Origin: Comamonadaceae bacterium
Lineage (GTDB): Bacteria > Pseudomonadota > Gammaproteobacteria > Burkholderiales > Burkholderiaceae_C
Reading direction: 5' to 3'
Assembly: GCA_027488985.1 (NCBI GenBank)
Contig: JAIYAR010000005.1
Location: forward strand, 186,001 to 250,000
DNA length: 64,000 nucleotides
This document shows, piece by piece, positions 29,201 to 37,571 of the stretch; the first letter of the stretch is position 1, and every line of letters starts with the position of its first letter. The notes beneath the pieces are model-generated. The model was given only the letters and a program-made list of their open reading frames with translations, was not told where the DNA came from and did not search any database. Both the position numbers and the translations under genes were made by a program.

Positions 29201-31447
29201 ATGCGTACCGTTACCAAGCTCGTCTCGGGCTGGACCTTTCACACCTCTTTTTCGTCTGAGCTCATCGCCAAGGCCGCTGCCGGCGAGGCCGTGCGCCTGC
29301 CGCACAACGCCGTCGACCTGGACATGACGTACTTCGACGAACGATGCTTCCAGAAAGAATTTGCCTACCAGTACACCCTGTCCTGGCAGCCCGCTTTTGC
29401 CGGCCGCGAAGTGGCCCTGCGCTTTGACGGCGCCATGGCCAACAGCGTGGTCTGGGTCAACGGCCAGCAAGTGGCCGCCCACAAAGACGGCTACACCCCG
29501 TTCAACGCCCGCCTGACTGGCTTGCTGAAAGAGGGCGATAACCTCATCACCGTGAAGGTGGACGGCAGCGAGAACCCAGAGATTCCCCCCTTCGGCGGCC
29601 AGATCGATTACCTGACCTACGCCGGCATCTACCGCGACGTGTGGCTGCACGTCACCGACGCGGTGTCGATTGCCAACATCAAGGTCGAGACATCCAACGA
29701 ACTGAGCGACGCCAAGGGCGTCACCGTCAAAGGCTTTCTGGCCAACCCCACCCAAGCGGCCTTCACCGGCACCGCGTTGGTGGAGCTGTGCACTGCCGAC
29801 GGCGCAGTGCTGCACCAGCAAACCGTGGACGTAACTGGCGCGGAGTTCAGCACCTCGTTTGAAGGTCTGGCCGGCTTGGCTCTGTGGGAGCTGGACAGCC
29901 CCGTGTTGTATGTGGCCCGCGTCACGCTGAACACCAGCGCCGGCAGCGACCAGCACAGCACCCGCTTCGGCTTCCGCACCGCGCGCTTCACCACCGAGGG
30001 CTTTTTCCTTAACGGCAAGCCGCTCAAAATCCGCGGCCTCAACCGCCACCAGAGCTACCCCTACGTGGGCTACGCCATGGGCCAGCGCGCCCAGGCCAAA
30101 GATGCCGACGTCATGAAAGACGTGCTCAAGTGCAACCTGGTGCGCACCTCGCACTACCCGCAGTCCACCTACTTTCTGGACCGCTGCGACGAGATCGGCC
30201 TCCTGGTGTTTGAAGAAATTCCGGGCTGGCAGCACATCGGCGGCCAGGCTTGGCAGGACGAGTCGGTGGAGAACGTGCGCCGCATGGTGGAGCGCGACTG
30301 GAACCACCCCTCCATCATCATCTGGGGCGTGCGCATCAACGAGTCGCAGGACAACCACGACTTCTACACCCGCACCAACACAGTAGCCCGCAGCCTGGAC
30401 ACCACCCGCCAGACCGGCGGCGTGCGCTACATAGAAAACAGCGAGCTGCTAGAAGACGTGTACACCGTGAACGATTTCTGCCACGTGGCCCCCCCGGAGT
30501 GGATGAAGGGTATTGCCCCCACCCCGCTGCGCCAGCCCCGCCAGGTGACCGGCCTGGCCCACGAGGTGCCTTACCTGGTGACCGAGTTCAACGGCCACAT
30601 GTACCCCACCAAGCGCATCGACCCCGAGGACCGCCAGGCCGAGCATGTGCGCCGGCATCTGGACGTGCTGAACAAGGCGTATGAAAACCCCGTCATCAGC
30701 GGCGCCATCGGCTGGTGCATGTTTGACTACAACACGCACAAAGACTTCGGCGCAGGCGACCGCATTTGCCACCACGGGGTGATGGACATCTTCCGCGAGC
30801 CCAAGTTCGCCGCCTGGGGCTACACCAGCCAGTGCAGCCCTACTGAGGAAGTGGTGCTGCAACCCGTGACCTACTGGGCCCGTGGCGAGAAAGACCGCTG
30901 CGAGGTGCTGCCCCTGATCGTGCTCACCAACTGCGACTACGTGGAACTGCAAGTGGGCGACTTTGCCCCCAAGCGCGCCGAGCCTGATCGCGCGCTGTAC
31001 CCGCACCTGCCGCACGCCCCGGTCATCTTCGACAGCCGCCACGTCAACATGAACGACCTGGGCGCCTGGGGCATGCTGTGGCGCGATGCCACGGTAACCG
31101 GCTATATCAACGGCAAGGCGGTTTCTACCGTCAAGCTCTCGGGCAACCCGGTGCCCACCACTTTGCAAGTGGAAGTGGACGACACGCAATTGCACGCCCA
31201 TGAGAAAGACGCCACCCGCGTCATCGTGCGCGCACTAGACCAGGCCGGTCGCCTGCTGCCGTTTATGGACGACGTGGTGCATGTGCAAGTAACCGGCGCT
31301 GCCAAGCTGCTGGGCCCTGACCTGCTCACGCTCAAAGGCGGCACCACCGGCTTCTGGCTGGAAACCACCGGCGCGGTGGGCGACATCACCCTGCGCGTAT
31401 CCACCCGCCGCATGGGCGAGCAGCGCGTGACGCTGCAAGCTGCGTAA
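29201..31447 (+). CDS. GH2 family beta-galactosidase-type glycoside hydrolase
   Basis: A 748-residue cytoplasmic enzyme (no signal peptide) of glycoside hydrolase family 2. An N-terminal sugar-binding jelly roll (about 1-165, VALRFDGAMANSVVWVNG) leads to an Ig-like domain and the TIM barrel (about 270-560), then two further beta domains. The acid/base Glu is Glu381 in WGVRINES and the nucleophile is Glu462 in VTEFNGH, the two expected GH2 positions. It is shorter than LacZ (about 1,020 residues). Beta-galactosidase is the likeliest activity given the alpha-galactosidase next door, but beta-glucuronidase or beta-mannosidase activity cannot be excluded by sequence. Confidence 0.88.
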   Translation: MRTVTKLVSGWTFHTSFSSELIAKAAAGEAVRLPHNAVDLDMTYFDERCFQKEFAYQYTLSWQPAFAGREVALRFDGAMANSVVWVNGQQVAAHKDGYTPFNARLTGLLKEGDNLITVKVDGSENPEIPPFGGQIDYLTYAGIYRDVWLHVTDAVSIANIKVETSNELSDAKGVTVKGFLANPTQAAFTGTALVELCTADGAVLHQQTVDVTGAEFSTSFEGLAGLALWELDSPVLYVARVTLNTSAGSDQHSTRFGFRTARFTTEGFFLNGKPLKIRGLNRHQSYPYVGYAMGQRAQAKDADVMKDVLKCNLVRTSHYPQSTYFLDRCDEIGLLVFEEIPGWQHIGGQAWQDESVENVRRMVERDWNHPSIIIWGVRINESQDNHDFYTRTNTVARSLDTTRQTGGVRYIENSELLEDVYTVNDFCHVAPPEWMKGIAPTPLRQPRQVTGLAHEVPYLVTEFNGHMYPTKRIDPEDRQAEHVRRHLDVLNKAYENPVISGAIGWCMFDYNTHKDFGAGDRICHHGVMDIFREPKFAAWGYTSQCSPTEEVVLQPVTYWARGEKDRCEVLPLIVLTNCDYVELQVGDFAPKRAEPDRALYPHLPHAPVIFDSRHVNMNDLGAWGMLWRDATVTGYINGKAVSTVKLSGNPVPTTLQVEVDDTQLHAHEKDATRVIVRALDQAGRLLPFMDDVVHVQVTGAAKLLGPDLLTLKGGTTGFWLETTGAVGDITLRVSTRRMGEQRVTLQAA

Positions 31448-31473
31448 ATTACTGAGTCGGCGAGGAATAGAAC

Positions 31474-32574
31474 ATGGCAGACGTCAAACTCACCCAGGTC
31501 CGCAAATCATTCGGCGAGATCGACATCATCCGGGGCGTGGACCTCGACATCAAACACGGCGAATTCGTGGTGTTCGTGGGCCCCTCCGGCTGCGGCAAGT
31601 CCACGCTGTTGCGCGCCATCTCGGGCCTGGAAGACATCACCAGCGGCGAGCTGCGCATCGGCGACCAGGTCATGAACCATGTGGACCCGTCCAAGCGCGG
31701 CATTGCCATGGTGTTCCAGAGCTACGCGCTCTACCCCCACATGACGGTGCGCGAGAACATGGGCTTTGCGCTCAAACACGCCGGTGTTCCCAAGGCCGAA
31801 GTGGCCACCAAGGTAGACGCTGCGGCCAAGATTCTGGGCCTCGAGCCCCTGATGGACCGCAAGCCCAAGGCCCTGTCGGGCGGGCAACGCCAGCGCGTGG
31901 CCATCGGCCGTGCCATCGTGCGCGACCCGCAAGTGTTCTTGTTTGACGAGCCTCTCTCCAACCTCGACGCCGAGCTGCGCGTGCACATGCGCATCGAGAT
32001 CGCGCGCCTACACCGCGAGCTGGGCAGCACCATCATCTATGTGACGCACGACCAGGTAGAGGCCATGACCCTGGCCGACAAAATCGTGGTGCTGCGCGCC
32101 GGCGTGGTCGAGCAAGTGGGCGCACCGCTGGAGCTGTATGACAACCCGGCCAACACCTTTGTGGCCGGCTTCATCGGCTCGCCACGCATGAACTTCTTTG
32201 AAGGCAAGGTCACCGGTCACGCCTCCGTGAACAGCAGCAATGGCTGCCAGATCAGCCTCAACGGTTTTGACAACACCACCATCCAGCTGCCCTTGGGCGG
32301 CACCTTGCCTGCCGTGGGTAGCGAGGTGTCGGTAGGTGTGCGGCCCGAGCACTTCCAGGAGCAGGGCGATACCGTCCTGCCTGTCACCATCGACATGCTG
32401 GAACACCTGGGTGGCGAGACCTTTACCTACGCCCGCTCCAGCGGCGGCGTGATGGTGGTCATCGAGAGCAAAAACGGCCGCGAACTGCGCTCCGGCCAGG
32501 CCATGGAAGCCCGCTTTGATGCTACAAAGGCCTTGTTGTTCGACAAGAACGGCGCCCGCATTTACGGCTCATGA
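31474..32574 (+). CDS. ABC sugar importer ATPase (UgpC/MsmK type)
   Basis: A 366-residue ATPase that powers the galactoside importer. Walker A is GPSGCGKST (about residues 36-44), the signature is LSGGQRQRVAIGRA, Walker B is VFLFDEPLSNLD, and the switch His is in VTHDQVEA. A C-terminal TOBE-type regulatory domain (about 240-366) is present, as in MalK/UgpC/MsmK. Such ATPases are often shared among importers. Its stop overlaps the next start in ATGA. Confidence 0.94.
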   Translation: MADVKLTQVRKSFGEIDIIRGVDLDIKHGEFVVFVGPSGCGKSTLLRAISGLEDITSGELRIGDQVMNHVDPSKRGIAMVFQSYALYPHMTVRENMGFALKHAGVPKAEVATKVDAAAKILGLEPLMDRKPKALSGGQRQRVAIGRAIVRDPQVFLFDEPLSNLDAELRVHMRIEIARLHRELGSTIIYVTHDQVEAMTLADKIVVLRAGVVEQVGAPLELYDNPANTFVAGFIGSPRMNFFEGKVTGHASVNSSNGCQISLNGFDNTTIQLPLGGTLPAVGSEVSVGVRPEHFQEQGDTVLPVTIDMLEHLGGETFTYARSSGGVMVVIESKNGRELRSGQAMEARFDATKALLFDKNGARIYGS

Positions 32575-34745
32575 GCACCCACCCACCCGAGGCTTTTGCC
32601 ACCTTCACCACCCTGCATGGCACACACACCAGCGTGGTGCTGGAGGTGCGCCCGGGTGAGGCGCCGCTGTGGCGCTACTGGGGCCCCCGCTTGCCTGACC
32701 ACTGCGTGCCCCTGGCTCCGCTGCGCGACGGCCGGGCCATCCCACCCAGCAGCATGGAGTTCGACCAGCCGCTGACCGTGGCCCCCACTTTCGGCGTGGG
32801 TTGGTACATGCAAAGCGCCTTGCTGGCCCACCGCAGCGGCCAGCAGTTTGCGCAACAGTTCAGCCACTGCGAGGTGGAAACCCTGCTCACCGGCAAACGC
32901 ATTGCCATCCACCTCACTGATAGCGTGGCGCAGTTGCGGCTCACGCTGCACATGGCGCTGGACGCGCACGACGTGTTGCAGCTCAGCAGCACCCTGGTGA
33001 ACGACGGGCCCGATGTGCTCGACGTGCAGTGGCTGGCCGCAGGCACCGTACCGCTGCCGGGCGACGCCCAGGCCGTGCGCTCCTACACCGGCCAGTGGGC
33101 CAACGAATTTCAATTGCAGGTGGATGCACTATCGCGCAGCACCTGGCAGCGCGAGAACCGGCGCGGCCGTACCTCGCATGACAGCTTTCCCGGTGCCGTA
33201 GTCACCACGCCCGGCAGCACCGAACACGCGGGTACGGTGTATGGCGCGCACCTGGCCTGGTCGGGCAACCACCGCCAAGCCATCGAGTGGCTGCACGACG
33301 GGCAATACCAATGGCAAATGGGCGAATGGCTTGCCCCCGGCGAAGTGCGTCTGGCGGCGGGCGAACGCCTGCAAACGCCCACCCTGTTTGCCAGCTGCTC
33401 AGTGCAGGGCCTGAACGGCCTGGCCGCCAACTTCCACGCCAGGGTGCGCAGCCGCCTGCCCTGGCCCGGTGGCCGCATGCGCCCGCGCCCGGTGCACCTC
33501 AACACCTGGGAAGCGGTGTACTTTGACCACCGCACCGACGACATCCGCGCACTGGCTGAAGCCGCCGCCAGCGTGGGCGTGGAGCGCTTTGTACTGGACG
33601 ACGGCTGGTTTCAGGGCCGCCACAGCGACCGCGCCGCCCTGGGCGACTGGTGGCCCGACCCCGCCAAATACCCCGACGGCCTGCAGCCCCTGGCCCGCCA
33701 TGTGAACCAGCTGGGCATGGAGTTCGGCCTGTGGGTCGAGCCCGAAATGGTCAACCCCGACAGCCAGCTCTTCCGCACTCACCCCGAATGGGCGCTGCAG
33801 CTGGAAAGCCGCCCCCTGCTCACCATGCGCAACCAGCTAGTGCTGGACGTAGCCCGCCCCGAGGTGGCCGACTACCTGTTTGCCAAGTTGCACGCGCTCT
33901 TGAGCAACGTGCCGATTGCCTACCTCAAGTGGGACATGAACCGCGACCTCACCACCGCCGGCGACGCGCTGGGCCGCCCGGCCTACCGCCGCTTTGTGCA
34001 CGCGCTGTATGCGCTGGTGGACCGGGTGCGCGCCGCCCACCCGCAACTGGAGATTGAAAGCTGTGCCTCAGGCGGCGCACGGCTGGACATGGGCGTGCTT
34101 GCCCACACCCACCGCGCCTGGACCAGCGACTGCAACGACGCACTCTCGCGCGTGGCCATCCAGCGCGGCGCGCTGCAGTTTTTGCCGCCCGAGATTCTGG
34201 GCGCCCACATCGGCCCCGCGCCCGCGCACACCACCGGCCGCAGCCAGAGCCTGAACTTCCGTGCCGGCGTGGCGTTGAGCGGCCACCTCGGCATTGAGGC
34301 CGACGTGCGCCACATGAGCGATGAGGACCGCATGGCCCTGGGCCGCTGGGTGGGCATGTACAAGCAGCTGCGCAACCGCCTGCACACCGGCCAGGTGTGG
34401 CTGGGCGAGGCCGGCGACGGTGTGGTCTGGCAAGCCCATGGCGACGCCGGTGCCAGCGAAGTGCTGCTGCTGGTGTACCGCACCGCGCCCACCACCCACC
34501 GCAACACGCCGGCCTTGCGCCTGCCCATGCTGCGCCCTGCGGCGCACTACACCATCGAGCGGCTGGACCCCACCCCACCCGAGTGGACCAGCAGCCCGCT
34601 CAACGATGCGGCACTTGCCGCTGGTGCCCAAGCAGCCCTGCCGCCCACCGCCCACGGCGCGTGGCTGTCTGCAGTCGGCCTGCCGCTGCCACGCATGGTT
34701 GCGGAGAGCGCGCTGATCTACCGGCTGCGGTTTATCCCGCAGTAA
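32571..34745 (+). CDS. GH36 family alpha-galactosidase
   Basis: A 724-residue cytoplasmic enzyme of glycoside hydrolase family 36. After an N-terminal beta-sandwich (about 1-300), the catalytic barrel has the nucleophile Asp455 in YLKWDMNRDLT and the acid/base Asp520 in WTSDCNDA, preceded by SCASGGARLDMG, the classical GH36 set. It would remove alpha-linked galactose from oligosaccharides such as melibiose, raffinose or galactomannan fragments taken up by the importer. Last gene of the operon, overlapping the ATPase gene by 4 bp. Its codon third positions are very rich in C. Confidence 0.94.
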   Translation: MSTHPPEAFATFTTLHGTHTSVVLEVRPGEAPLWRYWGPRLPDHCVPLAPLRDGRAIPPSSMEFDQPLTVAPTFGVGWYMQSALLAHRSGQQFAQQFSHCEVETLLTGKRIAIHLTDSVAQLRLTLHMALDAHDVLQLSSTLVNDGPDVLDVQWLAAGTVPLPGDAQAVRSYTGQWANEFQLQVDALSRSTWQRENRRGRTSHDSFPGAVVTTPGSTEHAGTVYGAHLAWSGNHRQAIEWLHDGQYQWQMGEWLAPGEVRLAAGERLQTPTLFASCSVQGLNGLAANFHARVRSRLPWPGGRMRPRPVHLNTWEAVYFDHRTDDIRALAEAAASVGVERFVLDDGWFQGRHSDRAALGDWWPDPAKYPDGLQPLARHVNQLGMEFGLWVEPEMVNPDSQLFRTHPEWALQLESRPLLTMRNQLVLDVARPEVADYLFAKLHALLSNVPIAYLKWDMNRDLTTAGDALGRPAYRRFVHALYALVDRVRAAHPQLEIESCASGGARLDMGVLAHTHRAWTSDCNDALSRVAIQRGALQFLPPEILGAHIGPAPAHTTGRSQSLNFRAGVALSGHLGIEADVRHMSDEDRMALGRWVGMYKQLRNRLHTGQVWLGEAGDGVVWQAHGDAGASEVLLLVYRTAPTTHRNTPALRLPMLRPAAHYTIERLDPTPPEWTSSPLNDAALAAGAQAALPPTAHGAWLSAVGLPLPRMVAESALIYRLRFIPQ

Positions 34746-34805
34746 ACCGGGTTGGCGCGAGGCGGCGACAATCCGCAGGAACCCACCACCTCCTGAGGCC
34801 CCCGC

Positions 34806-35120
34806 ATGAAAACACTCGTCGCCAGCATCACCCTCGCCTTGATGGCTTTCTCGGCCCAGGCCAAAGACGTCATCATTGACGTGCGCAGCCCTCAGGAATT
34901 TGCCGCCGGGCATGTGGAGGGCGCCATCAATATCGAGCACACCGCCATCGCCCAGGAGATTGCCAAGGCGGGCGTGGGCAAAGACGACACCGTGCTGCTG
35001 TACTGCCAGAGTGGCCGGCGCAGCGGCATTGCACTGGACACGCTCAAAGGCTTGGGCTTTAGCAAAGCCGAAAACGTGGGCGGCATCGAGCAGGCCCGCA
35101 AGACCCTGGCCAAAAAGTAA
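34806..35120 (+). CDS. Periplasmic rhodanese-like protein
   Basis: A 104-residue single-domain rhodanese with a signal peptide (MKTLVASITLALMAFSAQA, cleavage after AQA at residue 19). The active-site loop CQSGRRSG carries the catalytic Cys, and DVRSPQEFAAGHVEGAINI is the usual N-terminal motif. It resembles PspE-type periplasmic rhodaneses, which transfer sulfur in thiol chemistry. It starts 60 bp after the alpha-galactosidase gene and 15 bp before the glycosylase gene. Confidence 0.9.
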   Translation: MKTLVASITLALMAFSAQAKDVIIDVRSPQEFAAGHVEGAINIEHTAIAQEIAKAGVGKDDTVLLYCQSGRRSGIALDTLKGLGFSKAENVGGIEQARKTLAKK

Positions 35121-35134
35121 GGCAGGGCACGCGC

Positions 35135-35638
35135 ATGGCGGCAGTCACCCTGACCGGCCTGGCGCCGCTGGTGTCACCCGCCACCAAGGTGCTGATACTG
35201 GGCAGCTTTCCCGGTGTGCGCTCGTTGCAGGCGCAAGAGTATTACGGCCACCCGCAAAACCAGTTCTGGAAAATATTGCAAGCCATTTGGCCCGCTAGCG
35301 CTCATGGAACATGCGCGAGCAGCTATGAAATTCGTAGCGCCTGGCTTCTGGACCGCGGCGTGGGCGTGTGGGACGTGTACGCCAGCTGCGAGCGCGAAGG
35401 CAGCCTGGACAGTGCCATCCGCAACGCGGTGCCCAACGACATTGCCGCACTGCACCTGCCGCAGCTACATGCCATCGCCCACAACGGCGGCGAGAGCTTC
35501 AAACACGCCCGCTACACCCGCACCCTGGGCGTGCCCGTCTACCAGCTCCCCAGCACCAGCCCGGCTAATGCGTCATGGAGCTTTGAGCGCAAGCTGGCGG
35601 CGTGGCGGGAGGTGATGGAGCGGCATGGGTTGATTTGA
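35135..35638 (+). CDS. DNA-deoxyinosine glycosylase (UDG family 6)
   Basis: A 167-residue family-6 uracil-DNA-glycosylase-fold enzyme that removes hypoxanthine (deaminated adenine) from DNA. Family motifs are ILGSFPGVRSLQAQEYYGHP followed by QNQFWKIL near the N-terminus, GVGVWDVYASCEREGSLDSA in the middle and LPSTSPANAS near the C-terminus. Residues about 52-69 (WPASAHGTCASSYEIRSA) are encoded by a copy of the dispersed repeat at 35293-35339, in frame, between two conserved blocks; the enzyme may tolerate it as a surface loop. Confidence 0.88.
   Translation: MAAVTLTGLAPLVSPATKVLILGSFPGVRSLQAQEYYGHPQNQFWKILQAIWPASAHGTCASSYEIRSAWLLDRGVGVWDVYASCEREGSLDSAIRNAVPNDIAALHLPQLHAIAHNGGESFKHARYTRTLGVPVYQLPSTSPANASWSFERKLAAWREVMERHGLI
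35293..35339 (+). repeat. Dispersed repeat copy C, inside the deoxyinosine glycosylase gene
   Basis: Reads CGCTAGCGCTCATGGAACAT, then GCGCGAGCAGCTATGAAATTCGTAGCG, in the same orientation as the gene. It keeps the reading frame open and adds a peptide rich in small residues. Confidence 0.75.
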
Positions 35639-35651
35639 GAGCCGAATCGCA

Positions 35652-35700
35652 CTCTAGCGCTCGTGGATATTGCGCCAGTAGCTATCGAAAACGGAGTAGC
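35652..35700 (+). repeat. Dispersed repeat copy B, between glycosylase and HNH genes
   Basis: Reads CTCTAGCGCTCGTGGATATT, then GCGCCAGTAGCTATCGAAAACGGAGTAGC. It lies in the 67-bp gap between two convergent genes, just 14 bp after the glycosylase stop. Confidence 0.75.
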
Positions 35701-35705
35701 TGCCA

Positions 35706-36494
35706 TTAGATGAAGTTATGACGTTCGGCATGTTTAGACAAAAACTCTGGCGAAGGCCAAAGCCTGGAGGGCATGCGAATCGGCGCTTTCTCAACCCGAA
35801 GTAAAGCATCCTGAAGAAACGCATCAGCGCTCTTGGATTTGAGTTTGGGACTCACACGCACTGTGTAGTCCGGCAACACCGTGATAAGACCTTGGTCGTA
35901 TGCGCGGTCATGGAAAGCGGATAAACAAAGACCGTTTTGCGGATTCAGGCGGTTGTGGGTGTCTTCGCTCCAAGGAACAATGTGACTCGCAATGAGCAAT
36001 TTTTCATTCTGCAAGCCACTGATACAGCAGGTGCTGTTGTAACCTGCAAGCACGTAGCTTCGAAACCGCGCTTGGTTCACCCGCACTTGAACCGTGGCTG
36101 TGCGAGTTCTTCCCATCTCAATTTCTGGGACTTTCTCCAACGACTCGACTTCAGGTTCGACGCCGTGTGCTTTTGCGAATCGGTCGTGAGCCTCAGCAGC
36201 TAGCGTCGCCGTCTGATCCCAGTTCTCCTTGAGATGAGCCCAAATCTTGTCATCGACAGCCGAACCGTTAGTTAGGCCGACCTTTCCACTTGCAAGGATG
36301 GCCGGATCTCGCCCTGCCAAGTTAGAAAGCTTGCGAGCAACCGCGCTCGGTGTACGACCAATCCATTCAGCCAACTCCTTGATCTTTGGCGTGCCTGTAT
36401 GCAACTTCCCAAAAGGCAATTGCAGATACACATGCAAGGCCGCAAGCGTTTGCTCTTCAGTCCACAAATTTCTAGGTTTGGCTTCGTTGGCCAT
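35706..36494 (-). CDS. HNH endonuclease with N-terminal winged-helix-like domain
   Basis: A 262-residue protein. Residues 1-75 (NLWTEEQTLAALHVYLQLPF, then IGRTPSAVARKLSNLAGRDP) look like a helical DNA-binding module; the C-terminal half has an HNH_2-type nuclease motif: CCISGLQNEKLLIASHIVPW, then NPQNGLCLSAFHDRAYDQGL. This layout is known from restriction-like and accessory HNH nucleases. No methylase or other restriction gene is adjacent. Local base composition is AT-richer than the neighbours, which suggests acquisition. A role in defence is possible but not shown. Confidence 0.8.
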   Translation of the reverse strand: MANEAKPRNLWTEEQTLAALHVYLQLPFGKLHTGTPKIKELAEWIGRTPSAVARKLSNLAGRDPAILASGKVGLTNGSAVDDKIWAHLKENWDQTATLAAEAHDRFAKAHGVEPEVESLEKVPEIEMGRTRTATVQVRVNQARFRSYVLAGYNSTCCISGLQNEKLLIASHIVPWSEDTHNRLNPQNGLCLSAFHDRAYDQGLITVLPDYTVRVSPKLKSKSADAFLQDALLRVEKAPIRMPSRLWPSPEFLSKHAERHNFI

Positions 36495-36606
36495 GCTGCC
36501 CCTCCGTTTGAAGATTCAGTATGCCAGGCGGCTCAATGGCCTATTTAGGTATTGGATTAGTCCACGTCTTCCGTTGATACCTACGTGCTTATCGTCTAAC
36601 TTCAAC

Positions 36607-37239
36607 CTACTTTTTCTCTGCCCAACTCAAGGCGTCTCCATACAGAATCGCGTCCCTCTGAGCCTCTTCATCCCCTCTGCCAAACGTGCCCTCAGTTACA
36701 ACGAATGGTTGGTAATTGAGGCTCTCTTGTGGCTTTAAGTAAAAGACCGAGAAAGTCGCTACTTTGTAGTTCTTCTGATTGGTAATAAAGCTAACCCGGC
36801 ACCGAACGAGGATTCCCTTGTCAATCAAGGTCTCGACTTTCTCTTCTTCACAGACTCTCTGATCCTTAAGTGATTCTTCGGGTGTCCCGAGGCGGAACCG
36901 CAGTCTCATGTTCCGAGAAACCATCTCTTCAATTTCGTTGTGGCTGTACCCGATACGCTTCCAACCCAGCGTGACACTTACACCACTTTGTCTAGTTTCA
37001 TTACACGCAACAGCCATATCCAAGCCAATATTCAGAGGAGTCAACTTCTGATCAAGGAGACAGGTCATGTTGCCAAACTGTAGTTCTCTCGCAGGGCGAT
37101 ATGAAACTCTAAGCGAGTCCTCCATATAGGCGGGGATATCCAATGTCAGTTCTTCTATTTCCGGGGGTGGCACGCTGGCGCAACCAGAAAAGACAGCTAC
37201 AAAAACTACAACGAAAAGCCTGTCGGTCAAAGATTTCAT
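36607..37239 (-). CDS. Hypothetical lipoprotein
   Basis: A 210-residue protein with a lipoprotein signal (FVVVFVAVFSGCASV; lipobox FSGC, Cys at about residue 20). The mature part contains several Cys (TCLLDQ, ACNE, RVCEEE, RCRV) and ends EAQRDAILYGDALSWAEKK. The family was not recognised. It is AT-richer than the surrounding genes, like the HNH gene 112 bp away, and could be part of one transferred segment. The outer-membrane or inner-membrane destination is not decided by the residue after Cys (Ala, which favours the outer membrane). Confidence 0.7.
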   Translation of the reverse strand: MKSLTDRLFVVVFVAVFSGCASVPPPEIEELTLDIPAYMEDSLRVSYRPARELQFGNMTCLLDQKLTPLNIGLDMAVACNETRQSGVSVTLGWKRIGYSHNEIEEMVSRNMRLRFRLGTPEESLKDQRVCEEEKVETLIDKGILVRCRVSFITNQKNYKVATFSVFYLKPQESLNYQPFVVTEGTFGRGDEEAQRDAILYGDALSWAEKK

Positions 37240-37571
37240 ATGCGACTCTCAGCAAAGTTCATACAGCGTGCTCGATGTAAATCGAAAGGCTACCAAGATA
37301 GCCTTCAAATCCACCGAAATGTAGCCTTTCGCAAGGGAGATGGCCATCGTTGCTTAACTGGTGTTAACTTTCTAAAGATGACTTAAAAAATTTAAGATCT
37401 CATTACCCAAAGCCGAGAGCGATTCCGGCGCGGTGCCCTTAGTTCGCCAAAAATACTTTTTGGACGTCACCCCATATCAATTCCTACCTGCACCAGCTTA
37501 GCCCTAGAATACAAGCAGAATCGCCCTCCAGCGCCCGCCTAATCTGCGCGAGCAGCTATCAAATTCATAGT
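37240..37571. promoter_or_regulatory. 332-bp gap upstream of the DAHP synthase gene
   Basis: An AT-rich stretch (37350-37400, with TTAAAAAATTTAAGATCT) followed by GC-richer sequence. The last 46 bp are dispersed repeat copy D (37525-37570), which ends at the base before the aroG ATG. Promoters for the leftward lipoprotein gene and the rightward aroG gene must be here, but none could be fixed. No TRAP- or Trp/Tyr-leader-like peptide was seen. Confidence 0.5.
37525..37570 (+). repeat. Dispersed repeat copy D, abutting the aroG start
   Basis: Reads CCTCCAGCGCCCGCCTAATC, then TGCGCGAGCAGCTATCAAATTCATAG. Its hairpin half lies where the aroG ribosome-binding site should be, so it may influence translation; no other Shine-Dalgarno is visible there. 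Confidence 0.7.
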
